Shown: positions 1 to 11,329 of the stretch, in pieces
Layout of the letters: each line of letters opens with the position of its first letter
Position numbering within the stretch: the first letter of the stretch is position 1
Source of the DNA: Hyaloperonospora brassicae
Taxonomy: Eukaryota; Oomycota; Peronosporomycetes; Peronosporales; Peronosporaceae
Direction: 5' to 3'
NCBI GenBank assembly: GCA_947650285.1
Contig: CANTFL010001407.1
Coordinates: 1-64,000 of the forward strand
DNA: 64,000 bases
Notes under the pieces: model-generated
Told to the model about the DNA's origin: nothing
The model's input: the letters and a program-made list of their open reading frames with translations, nothing else
Database searches by the model: none
Made by a program: the position numbers and the translations under genes

Positions 1-133
1 ATCCACGGCTAGGATCGCGAACCGCCAGTAAGATCGCGATCCGCTAGTAGGATCGCGATCCACGGCTAGGATCACGATCCGCCAGTAAGATCGCGGTCCG
101 CTAGTAGGATCGCGATCCGCTCGTAGGATCGTG
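1..133. repeat. 19-bp tandem repeat with 57-bp higher-order unit
   Basis: Seven consecutive 19-mers cover this stretch exactly. The consensus is close to ATCCGCTAGTAGGATCGCG. Variants cycle in the order 'cacggctagg', 'cgccagtaag', 'cgctagtagg', and then repeat, so the array also has a 57-bp period. It starts at the window edge, so its true length is unknown. No coding frame or LTR signal is associated with it. Confidence 0.9.
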
Positions 134-839
134 GGGACATCTTGGGTGGGCCACAAGAAAGACACAACGGTTGATATACTGGGTGTGGACCACACAAATG
201 TGAGGGGGCGATCTTCCTGGAAAGGCGACGCGTGGCATCTGGTTAGGACATACGGATAGGCATAGGGGTAGGGTTTTAGGATTGATTGGATAACATTAAA
301 CAGAGTTCAAATTACTTCACAAGGCACACGTTATCTCTTCCGGGTTGGATTTTTTTGGCCCCCCGTTGAACAAAGAGTAACAGTACACGTCTACGCAAGT
401 GTGACACCTGGATTGTTTTGGCCAGGTGTATTCAAGAACCCTCAAGTAACATCAACTGCGATCGGACGCAGCAAGACAAGTAAAGGCAAGGCGCAAGATC
501 GCGAGACGGCTCAAGTGGTCAGAAGGCTCGCGGATCAAGCAACCATACAGTGGACAAGGCGATTTCGTTGAGATCAGGGTTACTCAAGTCAGTACCCACA
601 AGTACCCCGTGATCGCGTGAAGATTTCCGCACGATTACACCCCCATCCCCAACACGGTCAAGTTTTCTTTTGAGAAGAGTCCACCTGGAAGAGTGCAACC
701 CGCCCTACCGACGGGTACACAAGGTGAGGAAAGCTATCAAGAACACGGGATCGGAGTACCCCTCCGTTAGTCGGTCGTCCGGGCGCCAGTGGAGAGTTGG
801 GATCGACTCATAATTTGAGCGATCGCCACTCCACCACAG
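134..839. other. No gene seen; leader-like sequence upstream of element A
   Basis: There is no convincing reading frame. Similarity to the leader of the related element B begins only near 840, where both share the run 'atcgaatggagtgcg'. No TGTAACGGGG LTR end and no TGGTAGCACT primer site are visible, so the expected 5' LTR of element A is absent here. The stretch may be the LTR/leader of another subfamily or unrelated host DNA. Confidence 0.5.
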
Positions 840-917
840 TTTAACCATTTGAGTGACATCGAATGGAGTGCGGTAGAACGAATGAGTTCTACCGTAGGCG
901 AGTTTGCCATTAGCGCC

Positions 918-1945
918 ATCTTGGAGTCTCTAGACAGAGACTAACAACATGCCGCTATAGCTAAGTTCATTCAACATGGGCTTGTCGCCGAAAGGGGGAA
1001 AGTAGCCTTGCTTCACCAGCAAGGCTCTCAACAGTCCGAGAAATTGAGAGAACTCGGTGCTCAACAGACAGAGCTGTTGAGACATCAGCAATTCCATGCT
1101 GCTGTATGAGGGACGGCACATGCGCGTCGTCCCGAAGTCATGAAAGTTGACATCTCCAAATACAGTGGAGTCCCGGAGGACTCCCTGTTACTATGGTTTG
1201 CCGAACTCGACAGAGCCTTAAGGGCTCGTCGAGTCGAAGATGAGCAAATGAAACTCACATTTGCTCAGACCCACTTGGCAGGGCGTGCCAAAACTTGGTC
1301 CCTGGGGCTCGAGAGTAGCGACCCACATGTGTTTAGGTCGCTAGATGACTTAAAGTCCCGGCTCAGACAAACGTTTGAGCCGCCACGAGCTGAGTTCAGG
1401 TATCGTTCTGAGCTCCTGATACTCAAGCAGGGTAAGTGTGATGTGCACGCTTACGCACCACATATACGACTCCTAGCCAGTAGTATAACTGCCAACCCAG
1501 TTCATGAACACACGTTGATTACGGTGTTCATGCAAGGGCTCGCAGAAGGGCCCGTCAGGAGCCACCTGTTCCGCCTTAAGCCGAATACGCTGTAAGATGC
1601 AATATCAGCCGCGGAACAAGAAGACTTTAGCATGAGACAAGCTCATGCTAGCTCAGACTCTTATCGTCCACCGAGAATACAAGAGATCGGAGGTCCAGAA
1701 CCAATGGACCTCTGCTATGTTGATGCGAGAGACCTCGCTCTTCAAACAACAAGCGATTGCGGAGGTGCAATCGCTGTCAGAAGTTAGGGCACTACGCTTA
1801 CGAGTGTAGTGCTCCACGCCCAGTACCAAACAGTACTGAGCGAAATGGACGACCATTCGCCAAGAATGGCAATGGGCGTGAATCCAGCGCTGTTGCGAAG
1901 CCGCAACAGCGAGACGGACCATCAAAAAATGGTCGGGGTCAGTAG
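918..1945 (+). pseudogene. gag: gag of element A (broken)
   Basis: Homology with the gag of element B starts at 918, where B has ATG and A has ATC, so the original start codon appears lost. The longest open part begins at ATG 1140 with 'MKVDISKYSGVPEDSLL', a capsid-like helical region, and stops with TAA at 1593-1595. In another frame, around 1757-1800, a CCHC zinc knuckle (C-x2-C-x4-H-x4-C; CNRCQKLGHYAYEC) is intact. The protein would package element RNA. At least one nonsense codon and one frame shift make it a pseudogene. Confidence 0.8.
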
Positions 1946-1995
1946 GGGCGGAGCGCCCTACTGATCCAGCAACCTCAAGAGAATTTGCAAATCTC

Positions 1996-2712
1996 TTGAC
2001 GAAAGTTGCTCCAGACACACAATCATTGTGGGTCTCTGCACCTGGTGATGACGTTTCGCTCATCACCTTGAAGTTGGAAGCGACGAATGATTTATCGCTT
2101 CGTGCCGTAGTAGACTGTGGGGCGTCGAGCAACTTTGTTCGTCGCCAGTCGCTAGAGGGTCGTAGGCTCAAGTTCGTTTAGCGCGACATTCTCCTCACGA
2201 GGATGACAGTGCGCCTTCCAACAGGCGTATCGATTACCGCTAAGAAACATGTAGTAGGAATCCACTACACGTTAGAGGGCGAACAGTACGATAATGACTT
2301 CATCGTACTAGATCTGGATGACAAATTTGATGTCATCCTGGGATTACCTTGGCTCAGGAAGTACGAGCCACGGGTGAGCTGGCAGCATCGATCCGTGAAG
2401 ATGCCTGCCACTTGTTCATCAGATGGCCATCTGATGAACATCTTGGAGCGTCCACAAGCGTGTGGATGTTCTGCGAGTGAGTTCGATGGCCTCACTTGCG
2501 GTTCGGTCGTTAGTACGACTGCACAAGATCACAGTGTAGTTGATCACTACACCGTGGAGCAAGCTCTCGGCGGCTGTACAGAAGTACAGGCTGCGCCGAA
2601 GGTTCACCACTCGAAGAAGTCGAGTGTACCGGGACATGGATGCATGCCTAGCGGGCAGCATCTTCGACAAAAGAAACCAGTTGCCTTCAAAGGGGTAACG
2701 CGGATATCCTAG
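1996..2712 (+). pseudogene. aspartic protease region of element A (broken)
   Basis: The active-site motif is D-C-G-A at 2113-2124 (context VVDCGASSNFVRRQ), a retropepsin-type site with Cys in place of the usual Ser/Thr; B and D share this Cys. The frame stops at 2179-2181 and reopens at 2203 with the second half, including 'DVILGLPWL', the usual I-L-G flap-distal motif. Its job would be processing of Gag-Pol. The break between the halves makes this copy inactive. Confidence 0.75.
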
Positions 2713-2860
2713 GTCGACTGGAGAGTCGACCGTAGAGGATCGGTGCCTGACTGTGGTTGCACAGCCACAGTCAGAAGACGTCGAGGGAATAAGTCCCCAC
2801 GTACTTGAGGAATGAATTTCTCAACAGTCACTTGCTGAAGGATCAGGCCCTCAGCAACCT

Positions 2861-4640
2861 GTGGAAGCAAGTTCCCAGGAAGAAACCGAGACGTTGAACG
2901 TCTTGGTTAATGACGGATCAAGTGTAGGCGCTTATACACTTGATCCGATTGTGCCTCAGAAGTTTACTTCGGAGATAACTCAGTTGCCAAGGCTAGAACC
3001 GAAACGGTTCTTGCGTGATCTGCGCAATGGCAAAGTCAAGCAGATCTGCGCACTCGTCGCGGAGGACGAGTACGTTATCGACATTCGATCGGCAACAGTA
3101 TTTGCTGAGAACGAACGAGTTCTTATCAGCTCATCGATGGACGAAAGCGTCATCGATGAGAAGACTCGGATTGAGCGATAAGCGTCCCAATCCTGGAGGT
3201 CGCTCCAGGCAAATCCTTTGTATAAGGATTTGATCGAATTCAAGGATGTGTTCCCTGAATCCGTACCGTGCGAGTTGCCTAAGGACAAAGGCACTCGACA
3301 CGAGATCGAGCTCAAACCCGGCTCGAAATACTGTGTCATGAAGCAGTGGCCACTGCCTCGTGAACAAGTGATAGCGATCGACAAGTTATTTGCCGATTGT
3401 TTAGCAGCGGGCCATGTGAGGAAATCAACATCCCCTCAAAGCTCTCCGACCTTCTGTGTGCGAAAGGCCACAGGAAGATGGCGGATAGTGCACGCATTCA
3501 ACAAATTGAATGCTGCAACGGTACCGGCTCGGACGCCGATACCAAGAAAGGACGTAATCATAGATGATATGTCAAAGAGTACCATCTTTTCGTCCATGGA
3601 TCTGATGGACGGATTCTATCAGATCCTCATGCGTGAACTGTTCATACCGTACACAGAGGTGAGCACCCCCCAGCGGTATGCTGTGGGAGTGTCTAGTGAT
3701 GCCACAGGGGCTGAGTAATGCCGAAGAAACATTCAACACATGTGTCACAAATCTGTTGAGACCGGTGCGAGACTTCGCACCGAGTTACTTCGACGATGTG
3801 TTCGTCCATAGCCGGGATATGGACAGGAAGACGGACGTTGAGGTTCATAGAACTCATGTTCGTCAGGTCCTTCAACTTATGCGCAAGCATAAGTTGTACG
3901 CCAACCTCAAGAAGTGTATATTCGCGGCTAGCGAAATACCACTTCTTGGGTGCATCGTGGGTAAACACGGCGTACGCCCCGATCCCAAAAAGGTCAAGGC
4001 GATCACCGACTGGCCAGTGCCAGTCGATGTCAAGGGACTAAGGAAGTTCCTTGGTCTTGCGGCGTACTTACACAAGTACTCGCGCAATTACGCCGAGATG
4101 ACTGTTCATCTTTCTTGCTTGCTCAAAAAAGATGTGAAGTGGTCATGGAACGCTGACTGTCAGCATTACTTTGAAAGCATCAAGAAAAGCTTGATGAAAT
4201 TGCCAAGATGGGCGATTGCAGATCAGGACAGACCATTTCATGTGGTCTGTGACGCCAGAGATTTTGCAATCGGTTGTGCGTTGATGCAGTTCGATGCAGA
4301 TGGGGCGGAGCGCGTCATCTGTTATCAGTCGCGTCAGCTGCAAGCAGCTGAGCGTAATTACCCAGTGCATGACAAGGAACTCCTTGCCATGAAGTACGCA
4401 CTGGCTAAGTTTCGCGTCTATCTCTTGGGAGATAGACCGTTTGTTGTCTATACGGACCATGCTTCACTACTCACGGCCGTAAACAGCCCACACCTCTCGC
4501 AAAGGATGGCAAGGTGGCTGTCTTTCTTCGCGGAGTATAACTTCTCCGTGGAGTATAAACCAGGACGACTCAATGTCGTCGCTGATGCGCTTTCGCGCCG
4601 GCCCGATTTCGAGCCGGACGCACAAATCAACAGTGAGGAC
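2861..4640 (+). pseudogene. reverse transcriptase and RNase H of element A (frameshifted)
   Basis: A linker (2861-3181) leads into RT. 3218-3718 carries RT motifs PTFCVRKATGRWRIVHAFNKLN and the catalytic segment 'SSMDLMDGFYQI'. A frame change near 3680-3720 moves to the frame with 'MPQGLSNA' and the catalytic YFDD at 3786-3797. RNase H follows with 'FHVVCDARDFAIGCALMQ', 'HDKELLAMKYALAKF' and 'VYTDHASLL', ending near 4600 with 'PGRLNVVADALSRRP'. All catalytic acidic residues are readable, but the shift breaks the polyprotein. Confidence 0.9.
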
Positions 4641-4869
4641 AAGCCCACTGTTGCGAAACTGTCAGCCAGTGTTCCGTCGTCAAGCTTACTTGACGACGTA
4701 CGAAAGGCATACGCGGAAGATAAGGATCTACTGCGATTAATGGATCATCTGGTGAATCCATCCAGTAAATACATGAGGGATTTACCAGTTTTGTACCGAT
4801 CCTCATCGTATCGGTACAGTACACGCAACGGATTGCTGTACAATACAGCTGTTGCCGACGACACGCCTC

Positions 4870-6721
4870 GTGTCGTCGTACCCTCTCATCATTATTTGCG
4901 TTTACGCATCATGTATGAGTGTCAAGATGCCCTAACAGGCGGCCATCGTGGTAGAGAAAAGACTTACCTCACGGTAAGTCGTGACTTTTACTGGCCCCGC
5001 CCGTATCAGTTTGTCCGCAAGTACATACGTGCTTGCGAGGTTTGTCAACAGGTGAGGCCTATTCCTTCATCCCGTGCGCCATTGCAGCCTCTGCCTGTTC
5101 CGACAGAGTGCTGGCAGTCAGTTTAAATTGACTTCGTCTTCGGTTATCCCGAAGACGCTCACAAGAATAATGGTATTCTTGTGTTTGTTGACAGGTTCAG
5201 CAAGATGGTGCATCTTGCTGCTGTACCCAAGTCGATCAACTCCCACGTCTGTGCGCGTGTCTTCATCGAAACTTTGTTTCGACTCCACGGTTTACCCCGT
5301 GAACTCGTATCCGACCGTGACCCTCGATTCACGGCGGAATTTTGGCAATCCGTGTTTCGTTCACTCGGAACACGGTTGACGATGTTCACTTCTGAACATC
5401 CCGAAACAGATGGTCAGACTGAACGTGTCAATGGTGTCTTGGAAGAGATCCTTCGAGGATACGTCCACTCCTTTTCTAGTTGGAGTGAGTTCTTGCCGAT
5501 GGTGGAATTTGCCATCAACAATTCCGTGCATGCGTCAACAACGCATACACAATTCTACGTGAATGACTTACGCCACCCACGTGTCCCCGCCCTTCTAGAG
5601 TGTGACTTTTGGATTAGGGGGGAGGGACTCGCTCGAGTAAAAACCGTTTGGGCTCTAGCTCATCACGTGTCGACGCAAACGTCGTCACGTATGATGCCGA
5701 CGCAAACGTCGTCACGTATGATGCCGACGTCGATTAGGTCGACATCGATTAAGAAGATCACCTCAGTAATAGCGGCGACACTATTACTGACTCGGATGAT
5801 GATGACGATGCTGGTATATTCAGCATCGTCAACGATTATGCCAGCGAGGAAGAAGACAACCTCGCTGAAGAAGAGAAGAACCTCTTAGCAGTGCGCACGA
5901 AGCGCACTGAAAGACAAAACAAAGAGTCAGCAGAGAACTTCCTGCTGACTCGAGAGGCGGCAGTCCGTTTTGTTCAGGACTCCATCGCAAATGCGGTGGA
6001 CCTCCAGAAACGGAACGCAGAAAAGAATGGAAGAGCAAATGTTCTTTCATTTAAAGTTAACGACCTAGTACTACTGTCTACGGTAAACTTACCTGGACAT
6101 GCAGTCACTAGTGTCGGTAGTAGTAAACTACTGCCGAGGTACATTGGGCCATTTCGAGTGTTGCATCGCAAGGGAAATGCATACACACTCGAATTGCCAT
6201 GTAGGATGCGCACGTATCCTCCGTTTTACGTGGGGAGGCTCAGGCCGTACTGTCAGTACGAGCCTTCTTCTTCCGGTGAAGATAGCCCCCACGTTCAAGA
6301 ACATCCATTAAGTTCTTTTGTTCGCGCTTTAGGAGATCCGTCTGGTCGCGCAGATATGATACCTCGGAACTCAACCGAGATATCTCCCCGCGAGCTGTCG
6401 CCAGCTCGCCGAATAGGGAGCGGACATCCTGCTCGACCTGAAGCTGCGCCGTGGCATAATCGGCGCGATCCCTCGCCCGATCAGCCTCGTGGTCCTTGCG
6501 GTTCTTCCGCACGGTATCAGTCAAAGCGTAGCGCCGGTCGCGCTCGTGCTTCAAGTCATCGCGCAATTCATCGATTGCGCGATCCATCTCGTAAGGGTCG
6601 AGATGGTGAGCAGAATCATCTGGAGGAGGTCTTTCCTCCTCCACCACATCCTTTGGTGGATTGTCACGGTGATCAACGCTATCTAGTGGACCGTATCTTG
6701 AATCACCGTGACGATCTATGA
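4870..6721 (+). pseudogene. integrase of element A (broken)
   Basis: The HHCC zinc domain is visible (GGHRGREKTYLTVSRDFYW, then C-x2-C in 'CEVCQQ'). A TAA at 5124-5126 lies just before the first catalytic Asp (GAC 5130-5132); element B has TCA there. The core continues from 5181 with the second Asp in 'VSDRDPRF' and the Glu in 'NGVLEEILRGY'. A shift near 5888 leads into the C-terminal GPY-like module ('LLPRYIGPFRVLHRKGNAYTLEL'), followed by an Arg/Pro/Ser-rich linker that is overprinted by the antisense gene. An in-frame TGA at 6719-6721 precedes the chromodomain. Confidence 0.88.
5672..5725 (+). repeat. 27-bp perfect tandem duplication in the integrase linker of A
   Basis: Units 5672-5698 and 5699-5725 are identical and encode QTSSRMMPT-type repeats in the acidic/variable stretch after the integrase core. 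B and D lack the extra copy, so it arose after the subfamilies split. Confidence 0.9.
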
Positions 6722-7848
6722 TCAAGAACGATCTACCTCGTCCAGTGGCGGGGGTATCAACCCTCTTGGAACATCTGGGAGCCCCGCTCTCAACTGTTGA
6801 TGGATGTTGAAGGTCTCGTCCACCAGTATGACGAGATTCATCCGATGAGTCCTCGGGTCCATCGGTAAACACGCGCTCAAGGCGCTTGTAGACGGATTGC
6901 AAGTTTCCGATCGCGTCCCGCATCTCCTCCGAGATGTGTGCCCTTCCCCAGGGCAAACTTAGGGAATACACGTCCCTATGTGCACGCTGAGAGTTGTCAA
7001 CACAACTCGCACAAGGATCTTTCCATGTGAGGCAAGGAATGCCTGCCTCACTCGACAAACAGTGCAACCGGTATCTGGCACCGGTTGGCGTTCGCTTTTC
7101 ATACCTGAGGCGTGTCGCCTCAAGTTTCTTGAGCCACCCTTCTCGTCCAAAATTCTTTACCTTTTGGACGAAGGAGTTCCATACTACCAAAAGCGAGGCC
7201 TTGTCACGCTTTTGGTTGCCATTGTACCATCTATGTCTAAGGAAGACATCGAGATAATATTCTTCTTCAGCGCGAAAGTTGCTTGCGCTAGAACTCAAGC
7301 CGTGAAGCTCAGTCGCATCGAATAAGGGTTTTTCGGTGGTGTTGGCCTGTCTCGTGAGACAGGCTATTGATGAGTTGTTCGGGCAAATGCCACGGCTTCA
7401 ACTCATCACGCTTCACAGTGGTCCCCTTGTCGGCACCACGGCTCCCAGATTGACGACGGCTCGCGCCATCGTCATCACGCTCGTGCGAAGACGCACGAGC
7501 CGGCGGTGGTGAAGAATAGAACTGACCACCCTGATCATCATCATCATCACTGCCGAACAGACTGTGATGCAAATCACGAGTCCGTTCGTTCGGCAGTGGT
7601 CTTGGCGAATACTGAGACGTCGCCGGTGAGCGAGACGCCTCTGGAGCATTGCCCGAGTCAGACACGTCTGACTCGTCATAGTAGATGACCTCAATGTCGG
7701 GGTCATCATGCGCACGCGGTGTTGTAACGCGTGCACCTGCTGCACCTGTTGCTGCAGGCGGAGAACGAGCAGCAGACGACGAGTCGTCTGCCGTAGAGGC
7801 TGGCACAACAGCGGGCTGTGCGTGTCTTGAGTCACCCCGCGTAGACAT
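6240..7848 (-). pseudogene. antisense gene of element A (one frameshift)
   Basis: Read on the minus strand, ATG at 7848 ('MSTRGDSRHAQPAV') opens a Ser/Ala/Asp-rich N-terminus with repeated acidic runs. One extra base near 7335 shifts the frame (premature TGA near 7309), and the rest reads from about 7298 to the stop at 6240-6242. It contains 'RWYNGNQKRDKAS', 'REGWLKKLEATRLRYEKRTP', a C-x8-C-x6-C-x2-C cluster (IPCLTWKDPCASC), a long heptad-rich coiled coil ('DELRDDLKHERDRRYALTD' onwards) and a basic tail RKKKAR. It overlaps pol, including the chromodomain, by 629 bp. Copies in B and D keep the same plan. Function is unknown; I do not recognise a named family. Cysteines suggest metal binding and the coil suggests oligomerisation (inference). 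Confidence 0.75.
6722..6868 (+). pseudogene. chromodomain end of pol, element A
   Basis: In the same frame as the GPY module but after the TGA at 6719-6721, the sequence encodes 'YLVQWRGYQPSWNIWEP' and then 'QYDEIHPMSPRVHR', ending at TAA 6866-6868. The YLVxWRGY...WEP pattern is a chromodomain, which in chromoviruses directs integration to marked chromatin. The whole module lies opposite the antisense gene. It would need readthrough of the TGA, or repair of that codon, to be joined to integrase. Confidence 0.8.
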
Positions 7849-7964
7849 GTTAACTATGCGAGGTCGGGTGGAAGGTGAATGGAACGGACCCAACAAGTGC
7901 TCCCTGTCACAATGGTGCCCAATGGGTGGCCGCCATATTTTTGATAGTCACACGGTGACTATCA

Positions 7965-7976
7965 TGATGGGGGTGA
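7965..7976 (+). promoter_or_regulatory. polypurine tract of element A
   Basis: A purine run (GATGGGGGTGATG) abuts the 3' LTR start TGTAACGGGG, as expected for the plus-strand primer. Elements B and D have similar purine runs in the same place. Confidence 0.65.
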
Positions 7977-8369
7977 TGTAACGGGGCAGACCGTTACATG
8001 GAAATTGTCATTTAGAAGATAATGACAATAAATTATATTATGTTGAATATTCTTTTAACAATATCACCAATGGTAATGATATTGATGGGTCGACCAAAGA
8101 GTCTGTTCATTAATTGATATCTTGACGACATCAACCCGCCAATCGCCGCAAGACGCGCGCAATGAGTGGTGAGTAGACATCGTCATACATTCAATTATAA
8201 AAGTATAATTAAGTTGAGTCGAACAGAGAGACAGTGGTTAAAGCCTGAATGATATTAATACAACAGCTTTACTTTTCCCATATATACCTTTCCCCATTTG
8301 CCTCGTGTACGTCTGTCGGGCGCACCAAAACCCTTGCGTTAAGCTCACGCAAGGGTGTGCCCCGTTACA
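7977..8369 (+). repeat. 3' LTR of element A (393 bp)
   Basis: It starts TGTAACGGGG and ends CCCCGTTACA, giving TG...CA termini within a 10-bp inverted end. The start forms a near-perfect hairpin (TGTAACGGG / ACCGTTACA). It carries the family box CCGCCAATCGC...GACGCGCGCAATG near 8135-8175. It is most similar to the 3' LTR of D (shared 'acccttgcgttaag' segment), and less so to the LTRs of B. Confidence 0.88.
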
Positions 8370-11329
8370 GTGACGGTTGCATGATTTCCTATTCAGGCGA
8401 CTTCGTGATCAGAACTAAAATGTGACATAATACGGCAGTATGAACTGACATGTTACTTCTCGTATATCACTAACTGAATATTTTCCTCCTTCCGACCGTG
8501 TGTGCAATTGAGCGAGCCATGACGTGAAGGTGCCACCAGCTGTCGATATATAGCGTGACCAACGTGCACCCCTATCGGGCATCTGTACAAGCTTGACAGC
8601 TGGAAAACGATGATCTTAAAAAACTATCTAGTGTCACAATGATATATAACTATAAAACTCCACTACTTAGAGATTGGACGGGACACTTGTTTGCCTACAT
8701 AAAAAATACCCTGCGACGAAACTTGATTGTAGGACATTGATAAATACATATATTTCGATATAAATAGATACACATATTGATAGATAGATTATAGATTATG
8801 GATAGATAGATAAATTGATAGATTGATAGAAGTAGAGAGAGTTCACGGGAATACATCGTTTTGAAGCTCAATAGAGAGAAATGCTGACTAGCCTTAGGTT
8901 TTTCGCGGCACAATAGATATTACACTATTACCTTGTAATGCGATATAATCATGTACAGAACCTGCACCATTTCAAAAAAGCTATATAGTAAAAAATGTCG
9001 ACAGTTTAAGGAAATTCTTAGCTTTTACATTTAAAACAGATTGTTTAGTTATGAACGGCAGCCCATACTTAATCCCTATAGCCTTTTATAAGTGTGAGTC
9101 TCTAAGGTCGCTACAATGTCTATTACGATTTTAATTAAACGGCGACCTGACGTCTAAACAGAACAAGCAGATTCACTTGTGTAATGATGATAATGCTGCT
9201 CACCCGCAACACAGCTCGTAGTTAAATAAATGCAAGATTTCAATCTCGAGGAGGGACCACTCCAGCAAGCAATATATAGAATTGTGTGTGACCACAACAA
9301 GTACCTACGAGTAAAAAAACTGACCTCGACTGCAGGCAGGCGCGGTCTTTCGTCTTTCTAGCTGTCGATATTAAGCTTGTCAAAAAGGCATAAATAAGTT
9401 GGCTAAGATGAAGCTAATCATACGAAAACCTTAAGCCTTCTACAGATTAGATTAAAAGAGGAGGACAATGATTACTGCATTATAAACGCGTTATGTCATC
9501 CGGTCGTCGACTGTAGCTGCTTTTTACAAAGGGCAGCGTTTATAGGAGGAACTACACAACCTATAGTACAACGTCACTGAAGATATTGAAGCTCATTTAC
9601 GAAAGATGAGAAAACAAGCAGCTTATATTGACCGATAAGGGTCATTCCGCCTCCGTAACAACGACGATAAATGTGCGTGTTATATGTTTACCGGATGATA
9701 TTGATAAATTGGCGCTGATTCAAACGTAGAATTAGTGCATAATTGCCCCACAACTTGATGTTTTAAATCAGCAAATTTAAACGGCGACTTCACGCTACCA
9801 AATCAGATGGTCATCTTTATTGATTGATGGGAAAGATGAAAGTAGTCGCAAGATGGGCTCGATTTTTGATAAGATCATAAAACTTACAAAGACTGTCTTA
9901 TGCGAAGACAATTGGTGTCCGTAGCCCGGAAACCCGAACGTGTCATGGGTGCATTAGACCTCACTATCTGAGATGAAGCTGTATAATGCGGTAGGGTCTG
10001 GATAGTGAGAGAATAGACCGTATACATTGTGCTTCGTTCAAACGACCCTACGATCCGATAGAAACCCATAAAATATCACCAAAAGCTCGGGTTGTTGAGG
10101 ATAACACTGACATCACGCCCAATACTTATATAAAAACTCCACTTGGGCATCAGCAGTGGATTATTGTGTAAATGAGGAGAAGACATTACCGTCTGCAGCC
10201 TACTATCGATGATTCTATTCTAAAGTGAATGTGGATGTTACAAGTGTTCGTGACAATTATGTTATGGAGGATCACGTTTATCCCAACTAATAAGTAAGCT
10301 CATCTGGTCTAATCTGCAGGACTGCAAAGTTTATGTCAAAGACCACTACGTTCCGTCGGAAACTGTGCTCCATGTTCCAGAAGCAGAAGATGGTCTATAA
10401 TCGCTTGGCAAGGCGATCGAGCACGGTCTGTACGTTTAAGTATCATCGGACATGGAGTTCGTGGTGACTCGTCGATGGACTGCGCTTATCAAAGCAAAAT
10501 TTCAAAACGGAATGAGGGGATTTACCTCACAGAAGATGCTTGGAACGATAATTGTTATTGCATATTTAAACGCAATCCATGACAGAAAAGCTGACGTTTT
10601 AGAAGTAAAAGCGCCAATAAAGCCCGGACTTGTTGATTATATTTTGTCTTCTGTTTAATCATTCATGAGTCATGAAACCTTAGGTTGCAAAATAGATCAT
10701 TACTATAGTATTGTGACTGCTAAAGTACATGCGGATATTATGACAATGTCTGCACGCCACAATACGCAATGAAGTGCTTGTCACAATTTCAAATATCGAC
10801 GAAAAGGCAAAAGACGAAGTGGTGTTTAAATGCATTAGCAAATTGAAACGTTGAAGCAAACTTGATGTTTTCAGCAAAGCAAAATGAAACCCTTCAATCT
10901 GCTATACTAGTCATAATGAATAGAATTCTAATGACTGAATCTACATTTTATGAAGCAAAAAGACAAGACGAATGTCAAACCCCTCATAAAAACTTCTGTA
11001 TAGCGAAAGCTCAACCACTTCTCTGTGCTGCAAAATGGAAAGAAGCAGTAAAAGGGTTAAATTACTACCGACTGAATGTATAAATCCCCTCGAAAACCGA
11101 TCACTTAGTCCAGAACATTCAAATATCACTTTTCCTGCAAGTAGCCTTTTTCCCATCATGCACATCACCGTCGTAGATCGTGATCATCTACACTCCCCTC
11201 CAACTTGCACTCACGCAAATTCCATTTTCACCGCGTAGTCGCATCGATTGCGGAGCATCAAGGGCCTTACGAACAATGCCTCAAATAAAGTGGACCTACT
11301 TGCAAATCTTGATATAGCCTATAAAATAA
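8370..11329. other. AT-rich stretch without a supportable gene
   Basis: Short frames only, none with recognisable domains. A GATA-type microsatellite lies at 8762-8830. The 3' part (about 10.3-11.3 kb) may be the upstream portion of the fossil copia element that becomes recognisable at 11330, but I cannot identify integrase or RT motifs in it with confidence. Confidence 0.5.
8762..8830. repeat. GATA/GATT microsatellite
   Basis: Imperfect GATA repeats (gatagatagatt, gatagatagataaattgatagattgatag). Low-complexity host or fossil DNA; no gene association. Confidence 0.85.

Larger units (their letters stand above)
840..8369 (+). mobile_element. Ty3/gypsy chromovirus, element A (degenerate, 5' incomplete)
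   Basis: The order is gag with zinc knuckle, aspartic protease, reverse transcriptase, RNase H, integrase, chromodomain, an antisense gene and a 3' LTR. RT and RNase H lying before integrase identifies the Ty3/gypsy class, and the chromodomain identifies a chromovirus. Several stops and frameshifts break gag-pol, so it cannot replicate by itself. A 3' LTR is present (7977-8369) but no matching 5' LTR lies in the window. It is related to elements B and D below. Confidence 0.9.
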
